From Streptomyces parvus (GTDB lineage: Bacteria > Actinomycetota > Actinomycetes > Streptomycetales > Streptomycetaceae), in NCBI RefSeq assembly GCF_032121415.1, contig NZ_CP135079.1, forward strand, positions 2,976,001 to 3,040,000: a stretch of DNA of 64,000 nt. The letters run 5' to 3'. The notes under the pieces were generated by a model. The model made no database searches. It saw only the letters and a program-made list of their open reading frames with translations, and was not told the DNA's origin. Every line of letters begins with the position of its first letter. Position 1 is the first letter of the stretch. This document shows positions 56,740-64,000 of the stretch, piece after piece. Both the position numbers and the translations under genes were made by a program.

Positions 56740-57258
56740 ATGGGGACGAATGGATCGACGATGCTCGAGCCGTTACGGCAGGGGCTTCCCCCCACCGACC
56801 CCTCAGGGGTTGCCGGATCGGCCTCGTGCGCTCTGCCCGCGCGTTACGAAGCGGTCGGCGGGGCACGGAAGTTCACCCGGACCACACTGGAGCGGTGGGA
56901 GCTGGGCGACCGGTTCGACGATGTCGCCCTGGTGGTGTCCGAACTCGTCACCAACGCCCTTCGCCACGCGCTGCCCGGCGACCCGCCCCGGGAGTTCCAG
57001 GACCCGCCGGTGCGCCTGCATCTGATGCGGTGGACCTCGCGGCTGGTGTGCGCGGTGCGCGACCCCAGCCGGGAGAGCCCGGTGGCGGGCGAGGCGGCGG
57101 ATTCCGCCGAATCGGGCCGCGGACTGTTCCTGGTGGAATGCGTCAGCGACAGCTGGGGCTGGCACCCCTCTCCCGTACCGCTCGGAGAACTGCCTTCGGG
57201 ACCGCTGTACGGCAAGGTCGTCTGGGCCCTTTTCCGGCTGCCGGAGAAGACGGAGTAG
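56740..57258 (+). CDS. RsbW-like anti-sigma/ATP-binding protein (HATPase_c_2)
   Basis: A 172-residue single-domain GHKL protein. The N box is VALVVSELVTNALRHAL, the G1 region VRDPSRESPV and the G2 region ESGRGLFLVECVSDSWGW. It resembles the Ser/Thr-kinase-like ATPases of the AbaA/WhiJ clusters, which are not tied to a sigma factor. The ATG at 56740 follows GGGAG, also a possible GTG at 56731. It lies between the divergent WhiJ-like gene and the convergent DUF397 gene, completing the usual trio. Confidence 0.88.
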   Translation: MGTNGSTMLEPLRQGLPPTDPSGVAGSASCALPARYEAVGGARKFTRTTLERWELGDRFDDVALVVSELVTNALRHALPGDPPREFQDPPVRLHLMRWTSRLVCAVRDPSRESPVAGEAADSAESGRGLFLVECVSDSWGWHPSPVPLGELPSGPLYGKVVWALFRLPEKTE

Positions 57259-57273
57259 GCGTCACGGAAGCCC

Positions 57274-57299
57274 GGTCCGGCCCCCTCACGGGCCGGACC
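57274..57299. terminator. Bidirectional terminator, HATPase and DUF397 genes
   Basis: A perfect 10-bp stem, GGTCCGGCCC at 57274-57283 with 57290-57299 and loop CCTCAC, between convergent genes. Confidence 0.65.
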
Positions 57300-57304
57300 C
57301 GGCG

Positions 57305-57547
57305 TCAGGCGCCTGCCGCGAGGTGGTCGAACTCGCCGTCCTTGACGCCCAGCAGCAACGCCTCGATCTCCGCGGGCGTATAGACGAGGGCGGGCCCGTC
57401 GGGGTGACGGGAGTTCCGCATCGCCACATCCCCTCCTGGCAGCCGCGCGAACTCCACGCAGGATCCCTGGGAGTTGCTGTGCCTGCTCTTCTGCCAGACG
57501 ACTCCGCGAAGCTCTGTGGCCGCCATGCCGTTGTACACGTGGTGCAC
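57305..57547 (-). CDS. DUF397-family protein
   Basis: An 80-residue DUF397 protein with the family core: VVWQKSRHSNSQGSCVEFARL, VAMRNSRHPDGPALVYTPAEIEALL and a closing GEFDHLA. These small proteins are usually encoded beside WhiJ-like regulators and bind them, possibly relieving DNA binding in the manner of an antitoxin or co-factor. The GTG at 57547 has GGGGAG 6 nt upstream; the TTG-started frame to 57568 lacks one. The 25-bp element (copy 2) lies 68 nt upstream in the orientation pointing at this gene. Confidence 0.88.
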   Translation of the reverse strand: MHHVYNGMAATELRGVVWQKSRHSNSQGSCVEFARLPGGDVAMRNSRHPDGPALVYTPAEIEALLLGVKDGEFDHLAAGA

Positions 57548-57614
57548 AGGACGCTCCCCGAGTTGCAAGGTGCAAGTGTCAACTAGCTCGGATCATAGCT
57601 CTGTTCATATGCCA

Positions 57615-57639
57615 ATGCATGAGCAGATGCACGTGCACG
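57615..57639 (-). repeat. 25-bp element upstream of DUF397 gene (copy 2)
   Basis: On the minus strand it reads CGTGCACGTGCATCTGC followed by TCATGCAT, 23 of 25 bases identical to copy 1. It also overlaps the upstream region of the rightward lipoprotein gene. Confidence 0.75.
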
Positions 57640-57767
57640 GCGGGTGTTCCTTTGATTACAAGACGAACGGCGCGCCTATTTCGCTCCCTCTTACCGGAGT
57701 TGATCCGTGTGGACCTTGGTAACGTGGCGCGGTCTTTCGACCGGAAAACAGCAAGGGGGAACTCCAC

Positions 57768-58277
57768 GTGACCAGGTTTCTACGCACCGGCGCCATCGCG
57801 GTGGCCGCTCTGGCCGCATCGTTCGCGCTGACCGCCTGCGGCAGCGACGGCCCGAAGAAGGAGTCCGACGCGGACGCGCCGGCGAGCGCGACGCCCGGCA
57901 CCGGCGAGGACTCCGGGGAGTCCGGCGGGAGCGCCGTCGACACCGCCGCGCTGGAGGGCACCTGGGTGGGGCTGACGGACGGCAAGAACGTCACTGTGTC
58001 CATCGCCTCCAGCAAGGTCGCCCTCGTCGCCGACCAGTCCGTGTGCCAGGGCGACGTGAAGGACATGGGCGGCGAGCCGATGCTCGCGCTGAAGTGCACC
58101 GACGGCGGCACCGAGCGCACGATGGGCGCGATCGACTCCGTCGACGGCTCGAAGCTGGTCGTCTCGTGGGACGGCGGCGCCAAGGACACCCTCGCCAAGG
58201 CGGAGGCGGGCAAGCTGCCGAGCGGCATGCCCTCGCTGCCCGACCTGGGGGACCTGCCCGAGGTCCCCGCTCCGTAA
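57768..58277 (+). CDS. Secreted lipoprotein, unknown function
   Basis: A 169-residue lipoprotein: MTRFLRTGAIAVAALAASFALTAC with a lipobox at LTAC (Cys24), then about 35 residues of Asp/Ser/Ala-rich linker. A small folded domain (LEGTWVGLTDGKNVTVSIASSKVALVADQSVCQGDV, MLALKCTDGGTERTMGAIDSVDG) has two Cys that could form a disulfide. GTWVGxxDGKxV resembles beta-barrel lipocalin-type openings. The GTG at 57768 has AAGGGGGA upstream. Its promoter region overlaps the WhiJ-module element, so it may belong to that regulon (inference). Confidence 0.82.
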   Translation: MTRFLRTGAIAVAALAASFALTACGSDGPKKESDADAPASATPGTGEDSGESGGSAVDTAALEGTWVGLTDGKNVTVSIASSKVALVADQSVCQGDVKDMGGEPMLALKCTDGGTERTMGAIDSVDGSKLVVSWDGGAKDTLAKAEAGKLPSGMPSLPDLGDLPEVPAP

Positions 58278-58304
58278 GGCCGCCGCCCGACCCGCCGGGG
58301 GCGC

Positions 58305-60431
58305 TCAGCTCTCGGCGAGGACGCTGCTGACGCGAGTGGAGCCGCCGCGCTCGTCCAGGGCGCGGGTGAACTCCTCCAGCGCGTCCAGGAGCAGCGCCGC
58401 GCCCCGGCGCACGACCGGGTCGCCGACCGGTGTCGTGCCGTCGTCCGTCGGGGTGGGCATGTCCCAGTGGGCCACCGCGTCCACCACCGGCTGCCAGTCG
58501 GGCAGCCGTCGCTCCCGTACCGCCCTGGCGCCCTTCTCGGTGGCCCGGCGCAACGCCTCGGCCAACTGGGCCGCGCCGGGCACCGGGTCGGCCGACCGGG
58601 CCGGCAGATGGGCTTCCAGGACCATCGCGGACCGGCCCAGCTGGGCCAGCGCGTGCTGGGCGTCGGTGGCGGCGGCCCGGGAGATGCCCCGGTGGCGTAC
58701 GGGTTCGTGCTGGGCGGTAGCCAGCGCCTCCTGCCACGCGACACGGGCCTCCCGGGTGGCGATCAGCGCTTCCCGGACCTCCTCGTCGTCCCGGGAGGCG
58801 GGGTCGGCGTACCGGTCGACGACCGCGGCCGCGTACCGCCCGTCCGCCACCAGCCACTCGGCCAGCCGGTTGCGCAGCCTCGGGGTCTCCCAGGCCGGGT
58901 AGAGGGCGTACGCGATCATCGCGAGGAGTCCGCCGACGAGGGTCAGCACGATGCGTTCGGTGACGGTCTGGGACCAGTCGTCGCCGGCCATGCCGAGCAG
59001 GAAGACGACGTACGCCGCGACGCAGACCTGGCCGACCGCGTAGCCGGTGCCCATCAGCAGGTACATCAGCCCGGCGCAGATCACCGCGAGGAGCGCGGAG
59101 AGCCGGGCGTCGGGGTGGGCGGTCTGCACGATCGCGGTGGCGAGCCCGACCCCGACCAGGGTGCCGCCGAAGCGTCCGGCGGAGCGGGCGTACGTCTGGG
59201 AGAACTCGGGCCGCATCACCATGACGGCGGTCATCGGCGCCCAGTAGCCGTGGCCGAGCGGGACGGCCTCGCCCACGAAGTAGCCGGAGACGGCGACCAC
59301 CGCGACCCGGATCGCGTGGCGCAGGATCGGCGAGCCGGGGTGCATCTCGCGGCGCATCGCGGTCAGCACCACCGGGACCAGCCTCAGCAGCGAGGGCCGG
59401 TGCCGGGTGTCCGGGGCGAGGTCGGTGGGGATCCCGCTGTCGGTCCCGGTGCCCTCCGCGATCTCCAGGACGTCGTCGAGCAGGGCCGCGAGCCGGTCGG
59501 CGGCGCGACGGGCGGGGCCGACGAGGATCACGTCGTTGTCGGGGGTCTTCAGGACGCCCAGGTCGGTGGCGGAGAGGTGGACGGGCTCGCCGTGCCGGAC
59601 GGCCCGCGCCGCGGCGTCCAGGACCGATCCGGCCGCGCCCAGCAGCTCGTTCACCCAGAGCCGCTCCAGGCCGTCGCCGGGCACCCCCATCGCCGGGTCC
59701 GCCAGCGAGGCCAGTACCGGGCGCAGCCGCTCGGCCACCCCCCGGGCCCCGTGCAGCTCGGCGGGGCGGCGGCGGGCCTCGCGCCGGGTGACGGCGGCGG
59801 CGCTGCGGGCGGTCATCAGGGGCAGCGGGTCGAAGGGGGCGACCGGGTCGTGGCGCAGCCGGCGGGCGTAGTCGGCCTCGGCGGCCAGGGCGTCGGCGAG
59901 CGCGTCGCGCTGGGCGCCCCATCTGCGGACGGGGAAGAGGACGATGAGCGCGGCCTGCACGAGGCCGCCGACGGCGATCATCGCCGCGTGGGCGGCGGCG
60001 TCCACGACCGAGGTGGGCAGGGTGATCGTCACCAGCATGATCGCGACGTTGGACGCGGCGATGATGCCGGCCGTGGGGCCCGCCGCCCAGGCGAGCCCGG
60101 CGAGGAAGGTCCAGAGGCCGAGCAGGCAGAGGAAGAGCACGGCGTGCGCGCCGCTGACGTACCCGACGAACGTCGAGACGGCGAGGCTCGCCCCGGAGAC
60201 GAGGGCCAGGACGGGGCGCGGCCGCCAACTGCGCTGGAAGGTGGCGATGGCCGCCTGGAACGCGCCGAACGCGGAGCTCGCCGCGATCTCCGGACCGAAC
60301 AGCACGAGGCCGGCGCCGACGACGAGGGCGAGTCCGGCCGCACCGCGGAAGGCGATGAGGGGTTCCAGCTTCTGCCGCTCGATCTCCAGCCCCGAGCGGG
60401 CGGTCTCCTTCAGCGCCCGGAGCCAGCTCAT
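58305..60431 (-). CDS. FUSC-family integral membrane protein (aromatic acid exporter-like)
   Basis: A 708-residue protein with two membrane blocks of about six helices each (residues 20-165 and 370-490), separated and followed by long helical soluble domains. The second block includes AVVAVSGYFVGEAVPLGHGYWAPMTAVMVMRPEF, typical of FUSC/YccC/AaeB proteins, together with FGGTLVGVGLATAI. Relatives export hydroxylated aromatic acids. The C-terminal 200 residues are helical, with Asp/Arg-rich segments. A TAGGCT hexamer is 6 nt before the ATG, so the mRNA is predicted leaderless. No membrane-fusion partner is present. Confidence 0.87.
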   Translation of the reverse strand: MSWLRALKETARSGLEIERQKLEPLIAFRGAAGLALVVGAGLVLFGPEIAASSAFGAFQAAIATFQRSWRPRPVLALVSGASLAVSTFVGYVSGAHAVLFLCLLGLWTFLAGLAWAAGPTAGIIAASNVAIMLVTITLPTSVVDAAAHAAMIAVGGLVQAALIVLFPVRRWGAQRDALADALAAEADYARRLRHDPVAPFDPLPLMTARSAAAVTRREARRRPAELHGARGVAERLRPVLASLADPAMGVPGDGLERLWVNELLGAAGSVLDAAARAVRHGEPVHLSATDLGVLKTPDNDVILVGPARRAADRLAALLDDVLEIAEGTGTDSGIPTDLAPDTRHRPSLLRLVPVVLTAMRREMHPGSPILRHAIRVAVVAVSGYFVGEAVPLGHGYWAPMTAVMVMRPEFSQTYARSAGRFGGTLVGVGLATAIVQTAHPDARLSALLAVICAGLMYLLMGTGYAVGQVCVAAYVVFLLGMAGDDWSQTVTERIVLTLVGGLLAMIAYALYPAWETPRLRNRLAEWLVADGRYAAAVVDRYADPASRDDEEVREALIATREARVAWQEALATAQHEPVRHRGISRAAATDAQHALAQLGRSAMVLEAHLPARSADPVPGAAQLAEALRRATEKGARAVRERRLPDWQPVVDAVAHWDMPTPTDDGTTPVGDPVVRRGAALLLDALEEFTRALDERGGSTRVSSVLAES

Positions 60432-60437
60432 GGGCCG

Positions 60438-60443
60438 AGCCTA
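60438..60443 (-). promoter_or_regulatory. -10 hexamer of FUSC gene (leaderless)
   Basis: TAGGCT on the minus strand, 6 nt before the ATG at 60431, with no ribosome-binding site between them. Confidence 0.6.
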
Positions 60444-60469
60444 ACGGTGCAGTCCCGGACAAGCCCGAC

Positions 60470-61663
60470 TTACGCCGTGATTTCTCCGTCGGGTCGGTGG
60501 GATGTGCCGCCCCGCGCGCCTCCCGTCCGGGCCCGGTCGGCGGCCTCGGTGCCGTGCGTCCAGCCCGCCAGGTCCGAGACCCCGCGGAGCCGGGTGGTCG
60601 TCGTCCTCGGGAACATCCGCTCGGCGGTGTCGGCGACCGCGACGTCCCGGGCGGCGAGGACGGGAAGCAGCCCGCCACCGGTACCGCCGTCCCCGCCCGT
60701 ACCGGTGTGCGCTTCCACCGTGATCCGCTCGGCTTCCTCGGCCAGCCGTCGGCCGAGGCGCTGGGCGTACCCCATCCAGAACGCCTGCCGGAAGGTCTTG
60801 GTCCGCTTACGGCCCCCGGCGCGCTGTCCGGCCTCCGCCCGGGTCATCGCCGTCGCCCCCTGGACGAGCAGCGAGGTGAACAGCAGCTCGACCGCCTCCA
60901 GATCCGGTTCGAAGCCGACGACCGTGGAGAAGCCCAGGTCCTCGTTCCACACGGCCCGACAGCGGTTCGTGGAGGCGACGGCGTCCAGCAGGACCGCCTT
61001 GGCGCTCTCGTACGGGGGTTCCACCCCGATCCGGCAGGCTCCCGGCGTCTCGCGGCTCCGCGTCCGGACGGCGAGGAGGGCCTCGTCGATGGTGTGCCGG
61101 GCCATCAGCTCCTGCGCCTTGGTGGTCAGTGCCTCGGCCTCCTCCGGGAAGCCGGTCGCCTCCGCCTTCGCCAGCAGCGCCCGGATGCGGGTGAGCATGC
61201 GGGGCTCGTCGGCGGCGGGCGGCCGGTGCAGCCGGTCGGCGGCGGCGCCGGGCGGCGGCCCCACGGGCTCGATGGCGGGCAGCCGCAGCAGCACCCGGTA
61301 GAGCTCCAGCAGATCGGCGGCGTAAGCGAACCGGTCGGGTCGGTTGCGCGGTACGGGTGGCGGAAGCTCGGCGAGCTGCTGCCGCCACCGGGGCGGCAGC
61401 TCCGGGTACCGGGCGGTCTCGGCGGTGATCAGGGTCCCGGCCAGCGCCGCCCGCCGCTCGTCCAGCTCCCGGCGGACGAACCGGACCAGGTCGGCGGGGT
61501 GCCAGCCCCGCTCCCACGCCCGGCCCACGAACTCCTCACCGCGCCGGTGCGCCGCGTCGTCGGCGTCCGGGGCGGCGGCGAGCAGGGAAGCGCCGGTGTC
61601 CAGGGCTGCGTCGCCCTCCGCGTAGAGGGCCGCCGCGCACGCCCGGTCGATCACGGATTCCAT
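60470..61663 (-). CDS. DUF2786 domain-containing protein
   Basis: A 397-residue cytoplasmic protein. The DUF2786 motif is at about residues 155-190 (MLTRIRALLAKAEATGFPEEAEALTTKAQELMARHTID). The region after it (VASTNRCRAVWNEDLGFSTVVGFEPDLEAVELLFTSLLVQ, then TKTFRQAFWMGYAQRLGRRL) resembles the phage-associated and bacterial DUF7168-type extension. Function unknown; the family often appears near DNA-processing genes, and here it is divergent from a DNA polymerase gene. The ATG at 61663 has TACCCT 7 nt upstream, suggesting a leaderless mRNA. Confidence 0.85.
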   Translation of the reverse strand: MESVIDRACAAALYAEGDAALDTGASLLAAAPDADDAAHRRGEEFVGRAWERGWHPADLVRFVRRELDERRAALAGTLITAETARYPELPPRWRQQLAELPPPVPRNRPDRFAYAADLLELYRVLLRLPAIEPVGPPPGAAADRLHRPPAADEPRMLTRIRALLAKAEATGFPEEAEALTTKAQELMARHTIDEALLAVRTRSRETPGACRIGVEPPYESAKAVLLDAVASTNRCRAVWNEDLGFSTVVGFEPDLEAVELLFTSLLVQGATAMTRAEAGQRAGGRKRTKTFRQAFWMGYAQRLGRRLAEEAERITVEAHTGTGGDGGTGGGLLPVLAARDVAVADTAERMFPRTTTTRLRGVSDLAGWTHGTEAADRARTGGARGGTSHRPDGEITA

Positions 61664-61670
61664 CCGGCCA

Positions 61671-61676
61671 AGGGTA
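61671..61676 (-). promoter_or_regulatory. -10 hexamer of DUF2786 gene (leaderless)
   Basis: TACCCT on the minus strand, 7 nt before the ATG. CTGACA 20 bp further upstream could serve as -35, although the spacing is long. Confidence 0.45.
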
Positions 61677-61725
61677 GGCGCGCGGCTGCCGGGCGTTGTC
61701 AGTGGCGGGTGCCAGACTCGCACCC

Positions 61726-63420
61726 ATGACCGAACGGTGGGCGGTGGCGGCCGCGGACGGGGACGGGGCGTTGCTCGCGCCGCTCGCCCGGGACGGCACG
61801 CCCGCCGGCCCCGCCGGCCCCGTCGTCGCCGAGCCCGATCTCGTGGAGGCGGTCCGCTCCCGCCCCGACGTGGTGCGCTGGGTGTGGCGGTCGACCGCCG
61901 CGATCTACCCCCGGCTGCTCGCCGCCGGGGTCCGGGTCGAGCGGTGCTACGACATCGAGTGCGCCGAGCTGCTGCTGCTCGGCCACGCCGGGCGGCTCGG
62001 CGAGCCCCGGTCGGCCGCCGCCGCGCTGGCCCGGCTGGACCATGCGCCGGTGCCGCCCGATCCGCCGGCCCGGTCCGCCGAACCGGGCGCGCAGTCCTCC
62101 CTCTTCGAGCCGTCGCCCGGGACCGGTGTGCCGTTCGAGGGGCTCCTGCGGGTCTACGCGGACCAGCTGCGCCGCCATGACGCGGCGGAGCACCCGGACC
62201 GGATGCGGCTGCTCACCGCGTCGGAGTCGGCGGGGATGCTCGTGGCCGCCGAGATGCACCGGGCCGGGCTGCCCTGGCGTGCCGACGTCCACCGGGCGGT
62301 GCTGGACGGGCTGCTGGGCGAGCGGTACGCGGGCGGCGGCGAGCCCCGCAGACTCGCCGAGCTGGCGGACGAGGTGTCGGCGGCGTTCGGCAGACGAGTG
62401 CGCCCGGATCTGCCCGCCGATGTGGTGAAGGCGTTCGCGCAGGCGGGCATCCCGGTGAAGTCGACCCGGCGGTGGGAGCTGGAGGGGCTGGACCACCCGG
62501 CGGTCGCACCGCTGATCGCGTACAAGAAGCTGTACCGGATCTGGACCGCGCACGGCTGGTCCTGGCTCCAGGACTGGGTGCGCGAGGGCCGCTTCCGCCC
62601 GGAGTACCAGCCGGGCGGCACGGTCAGCGGCCGCTGGACGACCAACGGCGGCGGGGCCCTCCAGATCCCCAAGGTGATCCGGCAGGCCGTCGTCGCCGAT
62701 CCGGGGTGGCGGCTCGTCGTCGCGGACGCCGACCAGATGGAGCCCCGGGTGCTGGCGGCGATCTCCCGCGACCGGGGTCTCATGGAGGTGGCCGGTCATG
62801 ACGGCGACCTCTACAAGGCCCTGTCCGACCGGGCGTTCTCCGGCGACCGCGAGCACGCCAAGCTGGCGCTGCTCGGAGCGGTCTACGGCCAGACCTCAGG
62901 GGACGGCCTGAAGAACCTGGCCGCGCTGCGCCGCCGCTTCCCGCTGGCCGTCGCCCATGTCGACGACGCGGCACGGGCGGGCGAGGAGGGGCGCGTGGTG
63001 CGGACCTGGCTGGGCCGCACCAGCCCGCCGGTCGCGCTGGCGGGCCAGGACGAGGAGGCGGGCATCCCCCAGGAGGACCCGGAGGACGGCCGGGGCGCCG
63101 GGGCCGCGTCCGGCGGCGGCACGGCCCGGGCCAGGGGCCGCTTCACGCGCAACTTCGTGGTGCAGGGCAGCGCGGCCGACTGGGCGCTGCTGCTCCTGGC
63201 CGGGCTGCGCCGGACGCTCTTCGAGCAGGGGCTGCGGGCGCAGCTGGTGTTCTTCCAGCACGATGAGGTGATCGTGCACTGCCCGGCCGAGGAGAGCGCC
63301 GCCGTCGCCGAGGCGATCCGCGCGGCGGGCGAGCTGGCCGGGCGGACCGCCTTCGGTGAGACTCCGGTGCGGTTCCCCTTCACGACGGCGGTGGTGGAGC
63401 GGTACGCGGACGCGAAGTGA
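61726..63420 (+). CDS. PolA-like DNA polymerase (actinobacterial 'bifunctional 3'-5' exonuclease/DNA polymerase')
   Basis: A 564-residue family A polymerase, much shorter than PolA. Motif A is LVVADADQMEPRVLAAIS, the finger helix REHAKLALLGAVYGQTSG (Lys and Tyr kept, usual Phe replaced by Leu) and motif C FFQHDEVIVH. TVSGRWTTNGGGALQIPKVIRQAV matches the T-x-x-x-R/G-R-L-S region. The N-terminal 180 residues occupy the place of a 3'-5' exonuclease, but no DxE signature is seen, so proofreading is doubtful. A Gly/Ala/Arg-rich insert lies near residue 455. It is divergent from the DUF2786 gene across 62 nt. Confidence 0.87.
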   Translation: MTERWAVAAADGDGALLAPLARDGTPAGPAGPVVAEPDLVEAVRSRPDVVRWVWRSTAAIYPRLLAAGVRVERCYDIECAELLLLGHAGRLGEPRSAAAALARLDHAPVPPDPPARSAEPGAQSSLFEPSPGTGVPFEGLLRVYADQLRRHDAAEHPDRMRLLTASESAGMLVAAEMHRAGLPWRADVHRAVLDGLLGERYAGGGEPRRLAELADEVSAAFGRRVRPDLPADVVKAFAQAGIPVKSTRRWELEGLDHPAVAPLIAYKKLYRIWTAHGWSWLQDWVREGRFRPEYQPGGTVSGRWTTNGGGALQIPKVIRQAVVADPGWRLVVADADQMEPRVLAAISRDRGLMEVAGHDGDLYKALSDRAFSGDREHAKLALLGAVYGQTSGDGLKNLAALRRRFPLAVAHVDDAARAGEEGRVVRTWLGRTSPPVALAGQDEEAGIPQEDPEDGRGAGAASGGGTARARGRFTRNFVVQGSAADWALLLLAGLRRTLFEQGLRAQLVFFQHDEVIVHCPAEESAAVAEAIRAAGELAGRTAFGETPVRFPFTTAVVERYADAK

Positions 63421-63464
63421 CACCCGGGGCGCGGCGTCTCGGCCCCGCGCCTGTGGCCTGCGGC

Positions 63465-63875
63465 CTACCGCTGCTGGAGCTTGGGCCACTCCGGGCTGAC
63501 GACCAGGGCGGTGAGCTGGTCCAGGGTGAGCGCGGGCGCCGTGCGGGTGGCGGCGCTCGACTGCTCGCCGGAGTTGAAGGCCGAGACGACGACCCGCATA
63601 CCGTCCGGGCGCATGCTGTCGGCCGTCCACATGACGACCCCCGAGCCGCCCTCCTCCCCGGGCTTCTTCGAGGTGGCGAGCAGGGTGCCGTCGGGCAGGG
63701 TGGTCGCGTCGCGGTACAGCTGGTCGGCGACGTCCCGCATGTCCTGCTGCACATTGACCTGCACGAGGGAGCGGCCCTTGCCGTCGTTCACGACGACCGA
63801 GGCGAACTCGCCCCCGCTGCCCGTCACGTCCGTCACGGTCAGCCCCTCGGGCAGCAACCCGCGGAAGGTGTCCAT
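63465..63875 (-). CDS. Hypothetical (probably exported) protein, 3' part; reading frame broken upstream
   Basis: 136 codons from the first ATG: MDTFRGLLPEGLTVTDVTGSGGEFASVVV, then VNVQQDMRDVADQLYRDATTLPDGTLLATSKKPGEEGGSG. It resembles the folded part of Streptomyces lipoproteins. The same frame runs upstream for 27 codons of protein-like sequence (RGTHDAGEPAPPLDYAAL) before a TGA at 63954-63956. Beyond about 63944 a different frame continues with PTAGATDTPTAGAGTGEP to the window edge. A one- or two-base frameshift in a longer gene is therefore likely, either real or a sequence error. Confidence 0.55.
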   Translation of the reverse strand: MDTFRGLLPEGLTVTDVTGSGGEFASVVVNDGKGRSLVQVNVQQDMRDVADQLYRDATTLPDGTLLATSKKPGEEGGSGVVMWTADSMRPDGMRVVVSAFNSGEQSSAATRTAPALTLDQLTALVVSPEWPKLQQR

Positions 63876-64000
63876 CAGAGCCGCGTAATCGAGCGGCGGC
63901 GCCGGCTCCCCGGCGTCGTGCGTTCCGCGCGAGGCCGGGGCGGCAAGGGCTCACCGGTGCCCGCACCCGCCGTGGGGGTGTCGGTGGCGCCGGCCGTCGG

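Overview
The window is high-GC actinobacterial chromosome, almost certainly Streptomyces. Evidence: very strong G/C bias at third codon positions, many GTG starts, Lsr2, a WhiJ/DUF397/HATPase module of the kind typical of Streptomyces, a ClgR-type site upstream of clpC, and a gene order (clpC - lsr2 - coaX/nadC/nadB/panC - nuoD-like - folP/folB/folK - folE/ftsH/hpt/tilS - dacB - ppa) that resembles the central core of S. coelicolor as I remember it. Most of the window is therefore housekeeping DNA with islands of accessory or lineage-specific genes. No rRNA, tRNA, CRISPR array, insertion sequence or prophage was recognised.

Layout. 1-5600: the end of a sensor kinase, a secreted M23 peptidase, then a two-gene accessory operon in which a Trypco2-domain protein is coupled by an ATGA overlap to a 1045-residue trypsin-NACHT-LRR-like protein. 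This is the best candidate immune system in the window, and its promoter region carries three DosR/DevR-like dyads. 5600-11700: clpC, a SCO3374-like gene, lsr2, a GNAT acetyltransferase, a BlaI-type repressor and two small uncharacterised genes. 11850-17520: a tightly packed minus-strand operon (DUF2520 - panC - nadB - nadC - coaX) joining pantothenate/CoA and NAD synthesis. 17690-25760: a PLP lyase, a DUF5937/ArsR regulator with a palindromic operator, a two-component system, a MidA-like methyltransferase next to an orphan nuoD, and a coiled-coil membrane protein. 25890-29650: an osmoprotectant (OpuC/OsmX-type) ABC importer. 29670-36620: an esterase, a lysyltransferase-like membrane protein and the folate genes. 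36780-43660: ftsH, hpt, tilS, a zincin-like protein and a D,D-carboxypeptidase on the minus strand. 43750-51130: ppa, a ThrE-type exporter, DedA, YbjQ, and a ClC - WrbA - glutamate decarboxylase run suggesting acid or redox stress tolerance. 51150-53700: a drug-type ABC exporter with a PadR repressor and three matching operator sites. 54025-58280: an aldehyde dehydrogenase homologue with Ser in place of the catalytic Cys, the WhiJ-like module with a duplicated 25-bp element, and a lipoprotein. 58300-64000: a FUSC membrane protein, a DUF2786 protein, a PolA-like polymerase and a truncated or frame-disrupted end gene.

Regulatory DNA is unusually readable here. Six strong hairpin terminators, at least six TANNNT hexamers placed 5-7 nt before the start codon (predicted leaderless mRNAs), a ClgR-type site, PadR and ArsR operators and a duplicated WhiJ-module element can all be seen directly. 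Start codons were chosen from ribosome-binding sites, family N-termini and gene overlaps. Functions come from recognised motifs, not from any search.
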